From Betaproteobacteria bacterium (GTDB lineage: Bacteria > Pseudomonadota > Gammaproteobacteria > Burkholderiales > Burkholderiaceae_A), in assembly GCA_016868305.1 (NCBI GenBank), contig VGHK01000003.1:1-64000 (forward strand): 64,000 nucleotides of DNA. Reading direction: 5' to 3'. A program made the position numbers and the translations under genes. Below, in pieces: positions 1 through 8,162 of the stretch. Numbering within the stretch: the first letter of the stretch is position 1; every line of letters starts with the position of its first letter. Under the pieces are notes generated by a model, which worked only from the letters and a program-made list of their open reading frames with translations, made no database searches and had not been told where the DNA came from.

Positions 1-54
1 TCGCAGCAGCTCTTTTTAATTAGGCTGGGTCAAAATATTTAGGAAAACCTAACC

Positions 55-630
55 ATGCTTAATCTGGTCCGCGCCATCGACTCTCTTAACAAGTCCATTG
101 GCCACTCGTTCGCCTGGTGTGTTCTGGTACTTACCGCCAGCACCTGCTTCGAAGTCTTTATGCGCTACGTGCTCAATTCGCCTACCGTCTGGGCCTTTGA
201 CATGAGCTACATGCTCTATGGCGCGCTTTTTATGATGTCTGGCGCCTATGCCCTATCGCGTGGCTCTCATGTGCGTGGTGACTTTATCTACCGCAAGTGG
301 AAGCCCACCACCCAGGCGCGGCTCGACCTGGTTCTCTACATCTTTTTCTTCTTCCCCGGTATTTTCGCCATGGTCTACACCGGGTCTCAGTATGGTTTTC
401 AGTCGGCCAGTATCCTGGAATCCAGTGTGAATAGCCCCGCCGGCGTTCCCGTCTGGCCGCTTAAGCTGGTGATCTTTGTGGCGGGCGTCACCCTGGCGCT
501 TGGCGGAATCGCCGAAGTGATGCGCTGCATTATTTGTATCCGTGAGGGCAAATGGCCTGGGCGGGAGGGTGATGTCGAAGAACTCGAGGTAGTTTTGCAG
601 CAGGAACATGGAAATAAGGAAGCCGCATGA
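55..630 (+). CDS. dctQ: TRAP transporter small permease (DctQ family)
   Basis: Small integral membrane subunit of a tripartite ATP-independent periplasmic (TRAP) transporter. It partners the large DctM subunit encoded next and a periplasmic binding protein whose gene is not in the window, probably just upstream. The 191-residue length and four hydrophobic segments fit DctQ. The family's region after helix 2 is visible as RYVLNSP, then a Gly/Ala-rich helix and SHVRGDFIYRKW. The ATG has an AGGA about ten bases upstream, and the stop overlaps the dctM start (ATGA), indicating translational coupling. The substrate cannot be read from this subunit; the downstream amidase suggests an amide or an amide-derived acid (inference). 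Confidence 0.9.
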   Translation: MLNLVRAIDSLNKSIGHSFAWCVLVLTASTCFEVFMRYVLNSPTVWAFDMSYMLYGALFMMSGAYALSRGSHVRGDFIYRKWKPTTQARLDLVLYIFFFFPGIFAMVYTGSQYGFQSASILESSVNSPAGVPVWPLKLVIFVAGVTLALGGIAEVMRCIICIREGKWPGREGDVEELEVVLQQEHGNKEAA

Positions 631-2036
631 GTGATCCCGTTATCGCCCTGGTAATGCTGGGGCTCTTTATCCTCGTTATTTTTCTGGGCTTTCCTATTGC
701 CTTCACGCTGATGGCAATGGGCATAGGATTTGGCATGTACGCCTACTGGGATCCTGCCTCCGCCATTCTCGAAAATCGAATCTTTTATCTCTTTGTTCAG
801 AACACCTTTAGTGTTATGAATAACGACGTCTTGATCTCGATCCCGCTCTTTTTGTTCATGGGCTATATCATCGAACGGGCGAATATTCTGGATCGTTTGT
901 TCCTGAGTCTTCAGGTGGGTCTTCGGTTTTTGCCTGGTTCCATGGCGGTGGCAGCCCTAGTTACCTGCGCCCTGTTTGCTACCGCAACGGGAATTGTGGG
1001 TGCAGTGGTAACGCTTATGGGGCTTATTGCTTTGCCCGCCATGCTAAAGGCAGGTTACGACCAAAAGCTCTCCAGTGGCGTCATTACCGCGGGGGGTACC
1101 CTAGGCATCCTTATTCCCCCCTCTATTCTCTTAATTGTCTATGCGGCCACCGCAAGTGTCTCTGTTGTCAAGCTATACGCGGCCGCCTTGATTCCTGGTT
1201 TTCTGCTGGCTGGTCTTTATGTGGTCTATGTAATCACACGCGCAGTGATTAACCCATCGCTTTGCCCAAAGCCTAAAGATGTTGCCACCTATACAGTGCT
1301 CGAGAGCGCTTTAATGGTTCTCAAGGCCTTTGTGCCTTTGTTTGCGCTGATTATGGCGGTACTAGGAAGCATCTTGTTTGGTCTTGCAACGCCGTCAGAG
1401 GCGGCTGCCATGGGGGCACTTGGCGGCATTATTCTGGCAGTCGCCTATCGTGCCTTTAGCTGGACCCGTCTCCGTGAGTCGGTCTATCTCACGGCCCGAA
1501 CCACAGCAATGGTCTGCTTTTTGTTCGTGGGTGCAGCCACCTTCTCGTCGGTGTTCTCGTACCTGGGCGGCGAGCATATCGTTAAAGACGCCATTATGGC
1601 GCTTGACCTAACGCCTGTGCAGTTTCTGCTGCTTGCGCAGTTGATTATCTTTATTTTGGGATGGCCTCTTGAGTGGTCAGAGATCATTGTTATCTTTGTG
1701 CCGATATTCCTGCCGCTCCTGCCCATATTTGATGTCGATCCCATTCTGTTTGGAATCCTCATTGCCATCAACCTGCAGACGTCATTTTTAACGCCACCTA
1801 TGGCAATGTCGGCGTATTACCTCAAAGGGGTGGCCCCGCGAGACCTGCAACTATGGACCATCTTTAAGGGCTGTTTTCCGTTCGTGGGTTTGGTGATTCT
1901 TACCTTAGCGCTGACCTATGCCTATCCCAGCCTGGTCACCTATCTGCCTGATCAGTTCTTTGGGCAGGCCAAAGAGATTCCCTACGATCCCAACGATGAG
2001 TCGGTGGTGGACCCCAATATCTTCAAGAGCCTCTAA
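627..2036 (+). CDS. dctM: TRAP transporter large permease (DctM family)
   Basis: Large 12-helix permease of the TRAP transporter, which uses the sodium or proton gradient to drive uptake of a solute delivered by the periplasmic binding protein. Visible family signatures are the N-terminal GFPIAFTLMA helix, the PLFLFMGYIIE segment and the GTLGILIPPS re-entrant loop typical of DctM. At 469 residues it is slightly longer than the usual 425-440 because of a charged C-terminal tail ending NIFKSL. Its start overlaps dctQ and its stop overlaps the amidase start (TAATG), so dctQ, dctM, the amidase and a small membrane protein form one coupled unit. Confidence 0.92.
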   Translation: MSDPVIALVMLGLFILVIFLGFPIAFTLMAMGIGFGMYAYWDPASAILENRIFYLFVQNTFSVMNNDVLISIPLFLFMGYIIERANILDRLFLSLQVGLRFLPGSMAVAALVTCALFATATGIVGAVVTLMGLIALPAMLKAGYDQKLSSGVITAGGTLGILIPPSILLIVYAATASVSVVKLYAAALIPGFLLAGLYVVYVITRAVINPSLCPKPKDVATYTVLESALMVLKAFVPLFALIMAVLGSILFGLATPSEAAAMGALGGIILAVAYRAFSWTRLRESVYLTARTTAMVCFLFVGAATFSSVFSYLGGEHIVKDAIMALDLTPVQFLLLAQLIIFILGWPLEWSEIIVIFVPIFLPLLPIFDVDPILFGILIAINLQTSFLTPPMAMSAYYLKGVAPRDLQLWTIFKGCFPFVGLVILTLALTYAYPSLVTYLPDQFFGQAKEIPYDPNDESVVDPNIFKSL

Positions 2037-3385
2037 TGTCAGGCGTTAAGCCGACGACCGAGTTTCTGGTCGAAGACTGGAGATCTGCCTTCGTTTCGGG
2101 TCGTCTTGATATTCGATCTACGCTGGGCGCGCATGGTGCCTTTGTTGAAATGGCGGATCACGAGGTGGCGGCCTTTGTTGCCCTGGGTGAGGCAGAGCGT
2201 AATGCTCAGATTGACACCCTGGAGCAGGTCAAGCAGTCCGGCCAACAGCCAGGGGCCCTTTATGGGGTTTCTGTTGGCCTCAAAGATATTGTCGATACCG
2301 AAGACTTTCCTACTTCCTACGGCAGCCCGATCTACGAAGGCCGTTATGCCATTGCTGACGCCACCGTTGCCCGACGGATTCGGCGTGCTGGTGGTCTGAT
2401 TCTTGGAAAGACAGCCACCACTGAGTTCGCGACCTTTCACCCTGCAAAGACCCGCAACCCCCACAACCCACGGCATACGCCAGGTGGGTCCTCCAGCGGA
2501 TCTGCCGCGGCCGTTGCAGCCGGATTTGTACCCGTGTCCATAGGTACACAGACCAATGGTTCGGTCATTCGGCCGGCGTCATTTTGTGGGGTCTATGGGT
2601 TTAAGCCGAGTTTCGGGCTGATTCCGCGTACAGGTATCTTTGAGACGTCGCCTTCTCTAGACCAGGTGGGTTTTTTTGGTAGAAGCCTTGAAGATATGGC
2701 TGCACTGGCCCAGGTTGTGTCGGGCGATGACGGTCGCGACCCCGCAACAAAGGGGCGGTCTCCGCACCGCTTCTTCGATATCTGCAGTGAAGACTTTCCG
2801 ATTCCTCCTCGGTTCTGCTTTGTGCATACCCCCTGGTGGGACCAGGTGGCGCCCGATGCCCGTGAGGCCTATGAGGCATTTCTAGAGCTCATGGGGTCTG
2901 ATATCGACAAGCTTGTTCTTCCTGATGTGGTGAACAAGGCGGTCGACTGGCACTCGGTTGTCTACGAGGCTGAGCTTGCTGCGTCTCTGACCAGAGAATG
3001 GAGCCACCATAGGCAGCAGCTAAGTTCTGGGCTGCAGGCCCGGCTTGAAAAAGCCCAGGGCATTAAGGCAGTAGACTATCTCATGGCCCAGTCTCGAATA
3101 GACCACGTGACAGATGCATTTGGTGAGTTTTTCGACATCTACGATGCCATCCTCTGTCCCGCAGCGCTCGGCACCGCCCCCGAGGGGCTCTCGTCAACCG
3201 GTAACCCGATTATGCAAACGGTGTGGACCTTTGGCGGTCTGCCCTGTGTAAGCCTCCCCTTTCTAAGCGGGGAAAACGGCCTTCCGCTTGGGGTGCAGGC
3301 GGTCGGCCCTTACCTACAAGACGGGCGGTTACTGCGCGCCTTGCGTTGGCTTGTGCGTACCTTTGACCAAAGGAGTAGCGAATGA
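2036..3385 (+). CDS. Amidase, amidase-signature family
   Basis: Cytoplasmic hydrolase of the amidase signature (AS) family, cleaving a carboxamide to acid plus ammonia or amine. The Ser-cisSer-Lys triad is visible: the lysine in GVSVGLKDIVDT, the Gly/Ser-rich GGSSSGSAAAVAAG with the cis-Ser, and the nucleophile region TQTNGSVIRPASF, where families usually show TGGSIRxPA. No signal peptide. The 449-residue length is typical. Overlaps between neighbouring starts and stops couple it to the TRAP permease upstream and a 68-residue membrane protein downstream, suggesting the transporter imports the substrate this enzyme degrades (inference). Specific substrate is unknown; the family also includes GatA and allophanate hydrolase, but nothing in the context supports those. 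Confidence 0.88.
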   Translation: MSGVKPTTEFLVEDWRSAFVSGRLDIRSTLGAHGAFVEMADHEVAAFVALGEAERNAQIDTLEQVKQSGQQPGALYGVSVGLKDIVDTEDFPTSYGSPIYEGRYAIADATVARRIRRAGGLILGKTATTEFATFHPAKTRNPHNPRHTPGGSSSGSAAAVAAGFVPVSIGTQTNGSVIRPASFCGVYGFKPSFGLIPRTGIFETSPSLDQVGFFGRSLEDMAALAQVVSGDDGRDPATKGRSPHRFFDICSEDFPIPPRFCFVHTPWWDQVAPDAREAYEAFLELMGSDIDKLVLPDVVNKAVDWHSVVYEAELAASLTREWSHHRQQLSSGLQARLEKAQGIKAVDYLMAQSRIDHVTDAFGEFFDIYDAILCPAALGTAPEGLSSTGNPIMQTVWTFGGLPCVSLPFLSGENGLPLGVQAVGPYLQDGRLLRALRWLVRTFDQRSSE

Positions 3386-3588
3386 CATCTACTAAAAATA
3401 CCGATAGCGAATCCGGGCGTACCTTAGAAACTAAGAAAACCAAGCTGGGGGGGTTTATTGGCCTAGCCCTTCTTTTGGCTTTTTTTACGCCTTATGTCGT
3501 CAAGCTTCCCCAGATCGATATCACACTTATTTTGATTGGTGGCATGGTGCTCGCCATCGTGGACTTCATCACGGAGCACAAAGACTAA
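3382..3588 (+). CDS. Small two-helix membrane protein, unknown function
   Basis: A 68-residue protein starting in an ATGA overlap with the amidase stop, which supports real translation. A polar 20-residue N-terminus rich in Ser, Thr and Lys is followed by two hydrophobic segments, about residues 23-42 and 47-62, with a short acidic and basic end (TEHKD). I do not recognise a family. Its position as last gene of the TRAP-amidase unit suggests an accessory membrane component, but this is inference only. The next gene converges from the other strand 18 bases away. Confidence 0.65.
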   Translation: MTSTKNTDSESGRTLETKKTKLGGFIGLALLLAFFTPYVVKLPQIDITLILIGGMVLAIVDFITEHKD

Positions 3589-3606
3589 GGCAGAGACTAA
3601 GGTTTA

Positions 3607-5010
3607 TTAAGGCTGGGTACCGCCCTCGGTGGCCGTGTTTTGGCCACTGCGGGTTCGCAAACCCTTAAGAATAAGAAGCGCAGCAACGCCCACAGCCATC
3701 ACCCACAGTGAAATATGCACTGCCTCTTTGCTTGCCGCGTAGCTAATACTTGAGTAGGCAAGGTAGCCGCAGGCCAGGCAGAACAAGATTGGAGTGATGG
3801 GGTAGAGCGGAACCCGAAAGATATCGGCTGCGGTGGTGTTGCCCGATGCGTCGCGCCAGCGTGCAATGAAAAGCGAAATGCCTACGAGAAATAAGAAGCT
3901 CCAGAACACCGGAGCCGTGAACTCCACCATGGCCTCAAAGCCATCGGCCTGAAAGGCACCAAAGACAATTAAGGCCAGGGCAATGGCGGCCTGCACGAGA
4001 TGCGCCGTGACCGGTGTTCCCCGGTCCGCCTGCCACTGGCCCAGACCCCTTAGGGAGACCCAGTCTTTACCCAGGGCATGGTTGGTGCGCGCCCCCACGA
4101 TCATGGTGGAGTTGATGCTGGTGAGGGCTGCAATTGCCACCAAAAGACCCAGCGCCTTTTCAGCCCAGGGGCCTAAAAAGATGCCTAGAACATCGGCCCC
4201 AGCAGCCTTACTGGCGGCCAGACCTGAAAGACCAAGACCGAAGAGAAGCGCGATATTTACCAGCAGATAAATACCGGTAATGACGGCCAGGCTGATGACT
4301 AGAACGCGCACGATCGCCCGGGGCCCTCCCTTTACCTCTGAGGAAATATAGGCCGCCTCATTCCATCCCCCGAAGGTGAGAAGTACAAAGACCATCGCGA
4401 GACCCAGGAGTCCCATGGGCGGTGTTGTGGCAAAGGCAGCGGTGGGAATGGTCTCGGGACGGGCCGCGGAAAACCCTGCCACGACGATAGCGGCGAGGCC
4501 GGTGAGCAGCAGGATAACAAGAACCGTTTGGATACGGCTGGACGCATGCAGGCCCACCAGGTTGGTCGTTGTGAGTACTGACACAATGCCAAAGGCCCAG
4601 AGTGCTGAGGAGTACTCCCCGAGGCTAAATACCCTGGTCATGTAGTCGCCAAACACAAAGGCTAAAAGGGCGATTGAACCGGTATTAATGACCATGGCCT
4701 TTGCCCAGGCGTAGAGAAAGGAAACATCCTTTCCAAAGGCGCGAGTAAGAAAGTGATAGTCGCCTCCGGTATGCGGATACCGGGTGCAGAGTTCTGCATA
4801 GACCAAGGCACCTGCAAGTGAGATTACGGCCCCAGCCACCCATACCGTTACCAGCCAGCCTGCATCTTGGGTGATTCCAGCCACCATGCTTGGGGTCTTA
4901 AAGATACCGGCCCCGACCACGATCCCCACCACAATGGAAATCGCAGCCAGGGCCTTGAGTACCTTTTGCGGCTCAGATGTCTGACTTGAGGTGTTGGAAG
5001 GGGTGGACAT
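3607..5010 (-). CDS. APC superfamily amino acid permease
   Basis: A 467-residue secondary transporter of the amino acid/polyamine/organocation superfamily with about 12 hydrophobic helices. The helix 1 signature IVVGIVVGAGIFKTPSMVAG is the substrate-binding unwound helix of this family. Further features are YPHTGGDYHFLTRAFG in the helix 3 region and a conserved FGGWNEAAYISSEVKG in helix 6. The form is close to LAT-like and SteT-like exchangers. The gene is monocistronic on the minus strand, convergent with the TRAP-amidase unit, with 113 bases upstream before the methyltransferase-like gene. The substrate cannot be told from sequence. Confidence 0.87.
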   Translation of the reverse strand: MSTPSNTSSQTSEPQKVLKALAAISIVVGIVVGAGIFKTPSMVAGITQDAGWLVTVWVAGAVISLAGALVYAELCTRYPHTGGDYHFLTRAFGKDVSFLYAWAKAMVINTGSIALLAFVFGDYMTRVFSLGEYSSALWAFGIVSVLTTTNLVGLHASSRIQTVLVILLLTGLAAIVVAGFSAARPETIPTAAFATTPPMGLLGLAMVFVLLTFGGWNEAAYISSEVKGGPRAIVRVLVISLAVITGIYLLVNIALLFGLGLSGLAASKAAGADVLGIFLGPWAEKALGLLVAIAALTSINSTMIVGARTNHALGKDWVSLRGLGQWQADRGTPVTAHLVQAAIALALIVFGAFQADGFEAMVEFTAPVFWSFLFLVGISLFIARWRDASGNTTAADIFRVPLYPITPILFCLACGYLAYSSISYAASKEAVHISLWVMAVGVAALLILKGLRTRSGQNTATEGGTQP

Positions 5011-5107
5011 GGTCGGCGGGCCTTTTTTATGGGAGTTGAATGACGGGGTAACACATTCGTGCGAAAGTTTTGGACTGACGGGAGTAGAGCATTACCACAA
5101 CGGGGTC

Positions 5108-5135
5108 TTAAAAAAGCAGACAGTTAACGCTGTCC
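5108..5135 (-). terminator. Rho-independent terminator of the methyltransferase-like gene
   Basis: Read on the minus strand: stem GACAG, loop CGTTAA, stem CTGTC, three bases, then six Ts. The hairpin contains the stop codon (TAA in the loop), so termination is set immediately at the gene's end. The stem is short but the U-tract is good. Confidence 0.6.
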
Positions 5136-5987
5136 GGAGAACTCCACAGCGGGGGCTGTGGTGATCAACTGGCCCGTAAGCTGCCGTCCACTGACGGTGG
5201 CAGTAACAGACACTTTGGATTTCTTGTCCGCTGTAGGATACTCGAACCGCATTTCTGCGCCATGCATACGGGCGGACTCTATGGGAATGGTCTGGCCGTT
5301 GATGGTAATGGTGCCCTGGAGCATTTGGTATTTTTGGGTGACCTTGAGCTGGGCTGGCTTGGTCTGCCCAGGAATCTTCAGGGACCAGTCGCCCGCGACC
5401 TGGGCCGGTACCACCCAGTAGAAGCCTCGTGCCACTGAGGTTTGAATGTTTTGGTCAGCCTCCCAGTCTCCCATGTCGAAGGAATGCGAGGCCACCCTGG
5501 TGCCCGGTTTCATTTTCAGGATGATGGGCCGCAGTCGAAGATTGAGGTCGGGCAGCAGGTAGAGCGTTACCACGTTTGCCTTGGAGAAATCTTCTACGAA
5601 GATATCCCCACGAATGATCTTGACCTTGCCGCCCACACCAGCGCGCTCGGCATTACGCTGGGCGAGGGAAGCCATGTCGGGGTTGAACTCAATGCCCACA
5701 GCCTGGGCACCGAACTGGCGGGCTGCAGCAATAGCGATCTTGCCATCGCCTGCGCCGAGGTCGTAGACGAGATCGTCTGAGGTAACACCGGCGGTCATGA
5801 GCATTCGATTGACCATTTCATCGGGGGTGGGCACCCAGATGACGTCTTTACCTTCCTGCCCGACTGATGGCCGGTATTTATCATCACCGAGTTGCTGCTG
5901 CGCAGACACACAGCCATTGGCAAGAACCAGGGCGGAGAGAAGTACACCACTACATAAGCTTCTAAGGGAGAGGCTGAACATGAACAA
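5124..5987 (-). CDS. Exported SAM-methyltransferase-like protein
   Basis: A 287-residue protein with an N-terminal signal sequence (hydrophobic residues about 8-24, then NGCVSAQQ, which could be cut by signal peptidase I; the Cys context is a poor lipobox). A class I methyltransferase fold follows: motif I VYDLGAGDGKIAIAAARQFG, an acidic strand-2 end VGIEFN, and DIF(V)ED near motif III. The last 85 or so residues form a separate beta-rich domain (from about GDWSLKIPG) of unknown role. A SAM-dependent fold behind a signal peptide is odd, because SAM is not expected outside the cytoplasm. Single gene with its own terminator, divergent from the AEC carrier gene. Confidence 0.75.
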   Translation of the reverse strand: MFMFSLSLRSLCSGVLLSALVLANGCVSAQQQLGDDKYRPSVGQEGKDVIWVPTPDEMVNRMLMTAGVTSDDLVYDLGAGDGKIAIAAARQFGAQAVGIEFNPDMASLAQRNAERAGVGGKVKIIRGDIFVEDFSKANVVTLYLLPDLNLRLRPIILKMKPGTRVASHSFDMGDWEADQNIQTSVARGFYWVVPAQVAGDWSLKIPGQTKPAQLKVTQKYQMLQGTITINGQTIPIESARMHGAEMRFEYPTADKKSKVSVTATVSGRQLTGQLITTAPAVEFSGQR

Positions 5988-6049
5988 TTCCTTTGTGGGG
6001 GGATAATGAACAGAAGGCTAAGCGTACCGCAATCGCGAAGGGAGGAGGA

Positions 6050-7009
6050 TTGGACGCTATTTTCCTGGTCACGGCACCTTTTTTCGGACTGGTGTTAATG
6101 GGCTATATTGCCGCAAGGGCAGGAATGGTGCCACTGTCGGCGATCCCAGGGCTTAACGGCTTTGTGCTGTATTTTGCCCTTCCTTGCATGCTTTTTGAGT
6201 TTGGGTCAAAAACTCCATTTGAGAAATTAGTAGATCCCCGAGTAGCCTTGGTCTATCTGGCCACGGGCCTCATTCTGGTGGGGCTGGCCGTAGCCTGGGC
6301 GCGTCGTAGGGGGCTTTCCTTGAAGGACGGGGCCTTTGGGGCGATCACGGCCGCCTTTCCAAATGCCGGATTTATTGGGGTGCCGCTTTTGGTCACGCTC
6401 ATGGGTGCCGAGGCGGCCGGGCCCTTAATACTAATGATTATCATTGACATGGTGTTTATCTCGTCTGGCTGTCTAGCTCTGGCTGAGTCGGACCATAAGG
6501 GCGGCGCCTGGACGACGTTGGTCTCTTCTTTTAAGGCGATTGTGCGAAACCCCATGCCGATTGCCATTGTTGTGGGAGCGGCTTCCTCTTGGCTCGGAAT
6601 CACTCTATATGGGCCGGTAGAGAAACTAGTGGGGCTCTTAAGCAATGCCGCCTCGCCCGTGGCACTTTTTACCATTGGGGCTGTGCTTTGGCGTTCCGCG
6701 GTCTATGCCCAGCGGGCCGATTTTCAGCATCAGCCCTACCTGGATGTTGTGGTTTTAAAGTTATTGGTACATCCCCTACTAATCTGGGTGCTTGGCATGG
6801 CACTGATCTCCCTAGCCTATGGTCCTGATCCGAAGACCTTGGCAGTCATGGTCTTGTGTGCGGCGCTGCCTTCTGCGAGCAATGTCTCTTTGCTTGCAGA
6901 GCGCTTCGGTGCGGACAATAGCCGGATCGCCCGTATTATCCTGGTGACTACCGTGGTGTCCTTTTTCAGCTTCTCGGTGGTCGCCTGGCTCATGGGCGTG
7001 GAGGCATAA
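6050..7009 (+). CDS. AEC family transporter (auxin efflux carrier type)
   Basis: Membrane transporter of the auxin efflux carrier family, about ten hydrophobic helices, 319 residues from the chosen start. The family core appears as FPNAGFIGVPLL in the first half and LPSASNVSLLAERFG in the second. The ORF track opens at a TTG at 5993 with no ribosome site and a polar leader. I prefer the in-frame TTG at 6050, directly behind GGAGGAGG, because the hydrophobic N-terminus starts there. Bacterial members are often malonate or organic acid permeases; the substrate here is unknown. Confidence 0.82.
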   Translation: MDAIFLVTAPFFGLVLMGYIAARAGMVPLSAIPGLNGFVLYFALPCMLFEFGSKTPFEKLVDPRVALVYLATGLILVGLAVAWARRRGLSLKDGAFGAITAAFPNAGFIGVPLLVTLMGAEAAGPLILMIIIDMVFISSGCLALAESDHKGGAWTTLVSSFKAIVRNPMPIAIVVGAASSWLGITLYGPVEKLVGLLSNAASPVALFTIGAVLWRSAVYAQRADFQHQPYLDVVVLKLLVHPLLIWVLGMALISLAYGPDPKTLAVMVLCAALPSASNVSLLAERFGADNSRIARIILVTTVVSFFSFSVVAWLMGVEA

Positions 7010-7383
7010 AAAAGAGAGGAACAGTGTGAATAGCCAGAGACGTCATTGGATTGGAAGGGGCCCTGGTGCTTGAGGACCCCAGGGTAAAGTCTCGCGCGGC
7101 GCGCACTGCTGGCTTTGATAGCAACATTGGGAAATACACGAGCCTGGCCTTCTTGGAGGCCGAAAAGCTTGCCTTTTAGGGGCTTTTTCGCACTACCTGC
7201 GGCAGGCTGGATCGTTCACGATGATTTGCAGCTCTGGGCATTCATGGTTTGATCTTCATCAAAGCAGGTAAGGGGACGTGACGGCACACTGAAAGTGTGG
7301 AAACCCCGTCTATACCTCCTACAACTCTTCGATCTCCTCTATCTCTTCTATCTGCCGCTTGATGGCGAAAGGGAGTACTAAAC
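7010..7383 (+). other. 374-base intergenic region upstream of the hemN remnant
   Basis: It holds no recognisable gene. Contents seen: an inverted repeat around CCCTGG...CCAGGG near 7070; an open frame from 7030 to the TAG at 7177-7179 (ending EAEKLAF) without a convincing start; a perfect FNR box at 7249-7262; a pyrimidine-rich stretch of CTCT/TCTAT repeats at about 7325-7355; and an AGGGAG ribosome site before the GTG at 7384. Confidence 0.6.
7249..7262 (+). promoter_or_regulatory. FNR/ANR-type binding site
   Basis: TTGATCTTCATCAA is an exact match to the FNR/ANR consensus TTGAT-N4-ATCAA, 122 bases before the hemN start. hemN is a classic target of oxygen-responsive FNR/ANR activators, so the site agrees with the gene it precedes. 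That the regulator binds here is inference. Confidence 0.75.
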
Positions 7384-8162
7384 GTGACCCATCTCATTTC
7401 AAGTGACCTCCTTCGCCAGTTTGATGTGCCTGGGCCAAGGTACACCTCTTACCCGACTGCAGACCGGTTTGTCGAAGCATTTACACAAGAGAATTATATC
7501 CAGGCTCTGACACAGCGAAGAGGGTCTGGCCAGTCCTTCCCCCTGTCTTTGTATTTACATATTCCTTTTTGCGAGTCGGTGTGTTACTACTGCGCCTGCA
7601 ATAAAGTGGTAACTCGCCAGCACGGGCGGGCTATGTCTACGTAGGCATGGACCACTTTGCCCTGCCCGACGATGCCCTAGCGGTTGCGAAAAGACAGGGA
7701 AGGCTGCATCGCAACTTTCAGGGCTACAGCACCCAGCCGGACTGCGACCTTATTGCTCTGGGCTTATCGGCTATCGGACGCATGGCAGGCAGCTACAGCC
7801 AGAACGCCAAAACAATCGAGGAATACAAAGATGCGCTAGACCAAGGCCGCCTGCCGATCGTGCGTGGCATGGCCATGTCTCGGGACGACCTGATTCGCAA
7901 GGCGGTAATCATGTCTGTCATGTGCCAAGGCGAGATTGACTTTCAGGCCTTCGAGACGAGCTATCTCATCGACTTAAAGAGCTACTTTGCTGCTGAGCTG
8001 GAGTCTCTGGAGGACCTTGCAGACCATGGGCTTGTAGTCATAGAGCCTGCAGGAATCCAAGTGACCGAATTAGGCTGGTTCTTGGTGCGGGCTATTGGTA
8101 TGGTCTTTGACAAATATCTGCAGGCCGATCGCGACCGCGCGCGTTTCTCGAAGATTATTTGA
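7384..8162 (+). pseudogene. hemN: hemN remnant: oxygen-independent coproporphyrinogen III oxidase with internal deletion
   Basis: HemN is a radical-SAM enzyme of anaerobic haem synthesis, normally about 455 residues. Two pieces remain. The first (7384-7644, GTG start) has the N-terminus with RYTSYPTAD and the intact iron-sulphur motif CESVCYYC, ending shortly after NKVVTRQ. The second has the C-terminal third: in another frame GYVYVGMDHFALPDD begins at about 7630 and continues to the TGA at 8162 (GRLHRNFQGY, LIRKAVIMS, ending RFSKII). By comparison with the E. coli protein about 200 central residues, roughly 600 bases, are missing and the frame is shifted, so no functional enzyme can be made. 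An assembly error is the main alternative. The end overlaps the convergent DUF2062 gene by 8 bases. Confidence 0.85.

Noticed and set aside
7325-7355. CTCT/TCTAT-rich stretch as a phase-variable repeat.
   Set aside because: The units are irregular and too few for slipped-strand variation to be likely.
7384-8162. Two separate small genes (86 and 171 residues).
   Set aside because: Together they are the two ends of HemN in different frames; neither alone is a known protein.
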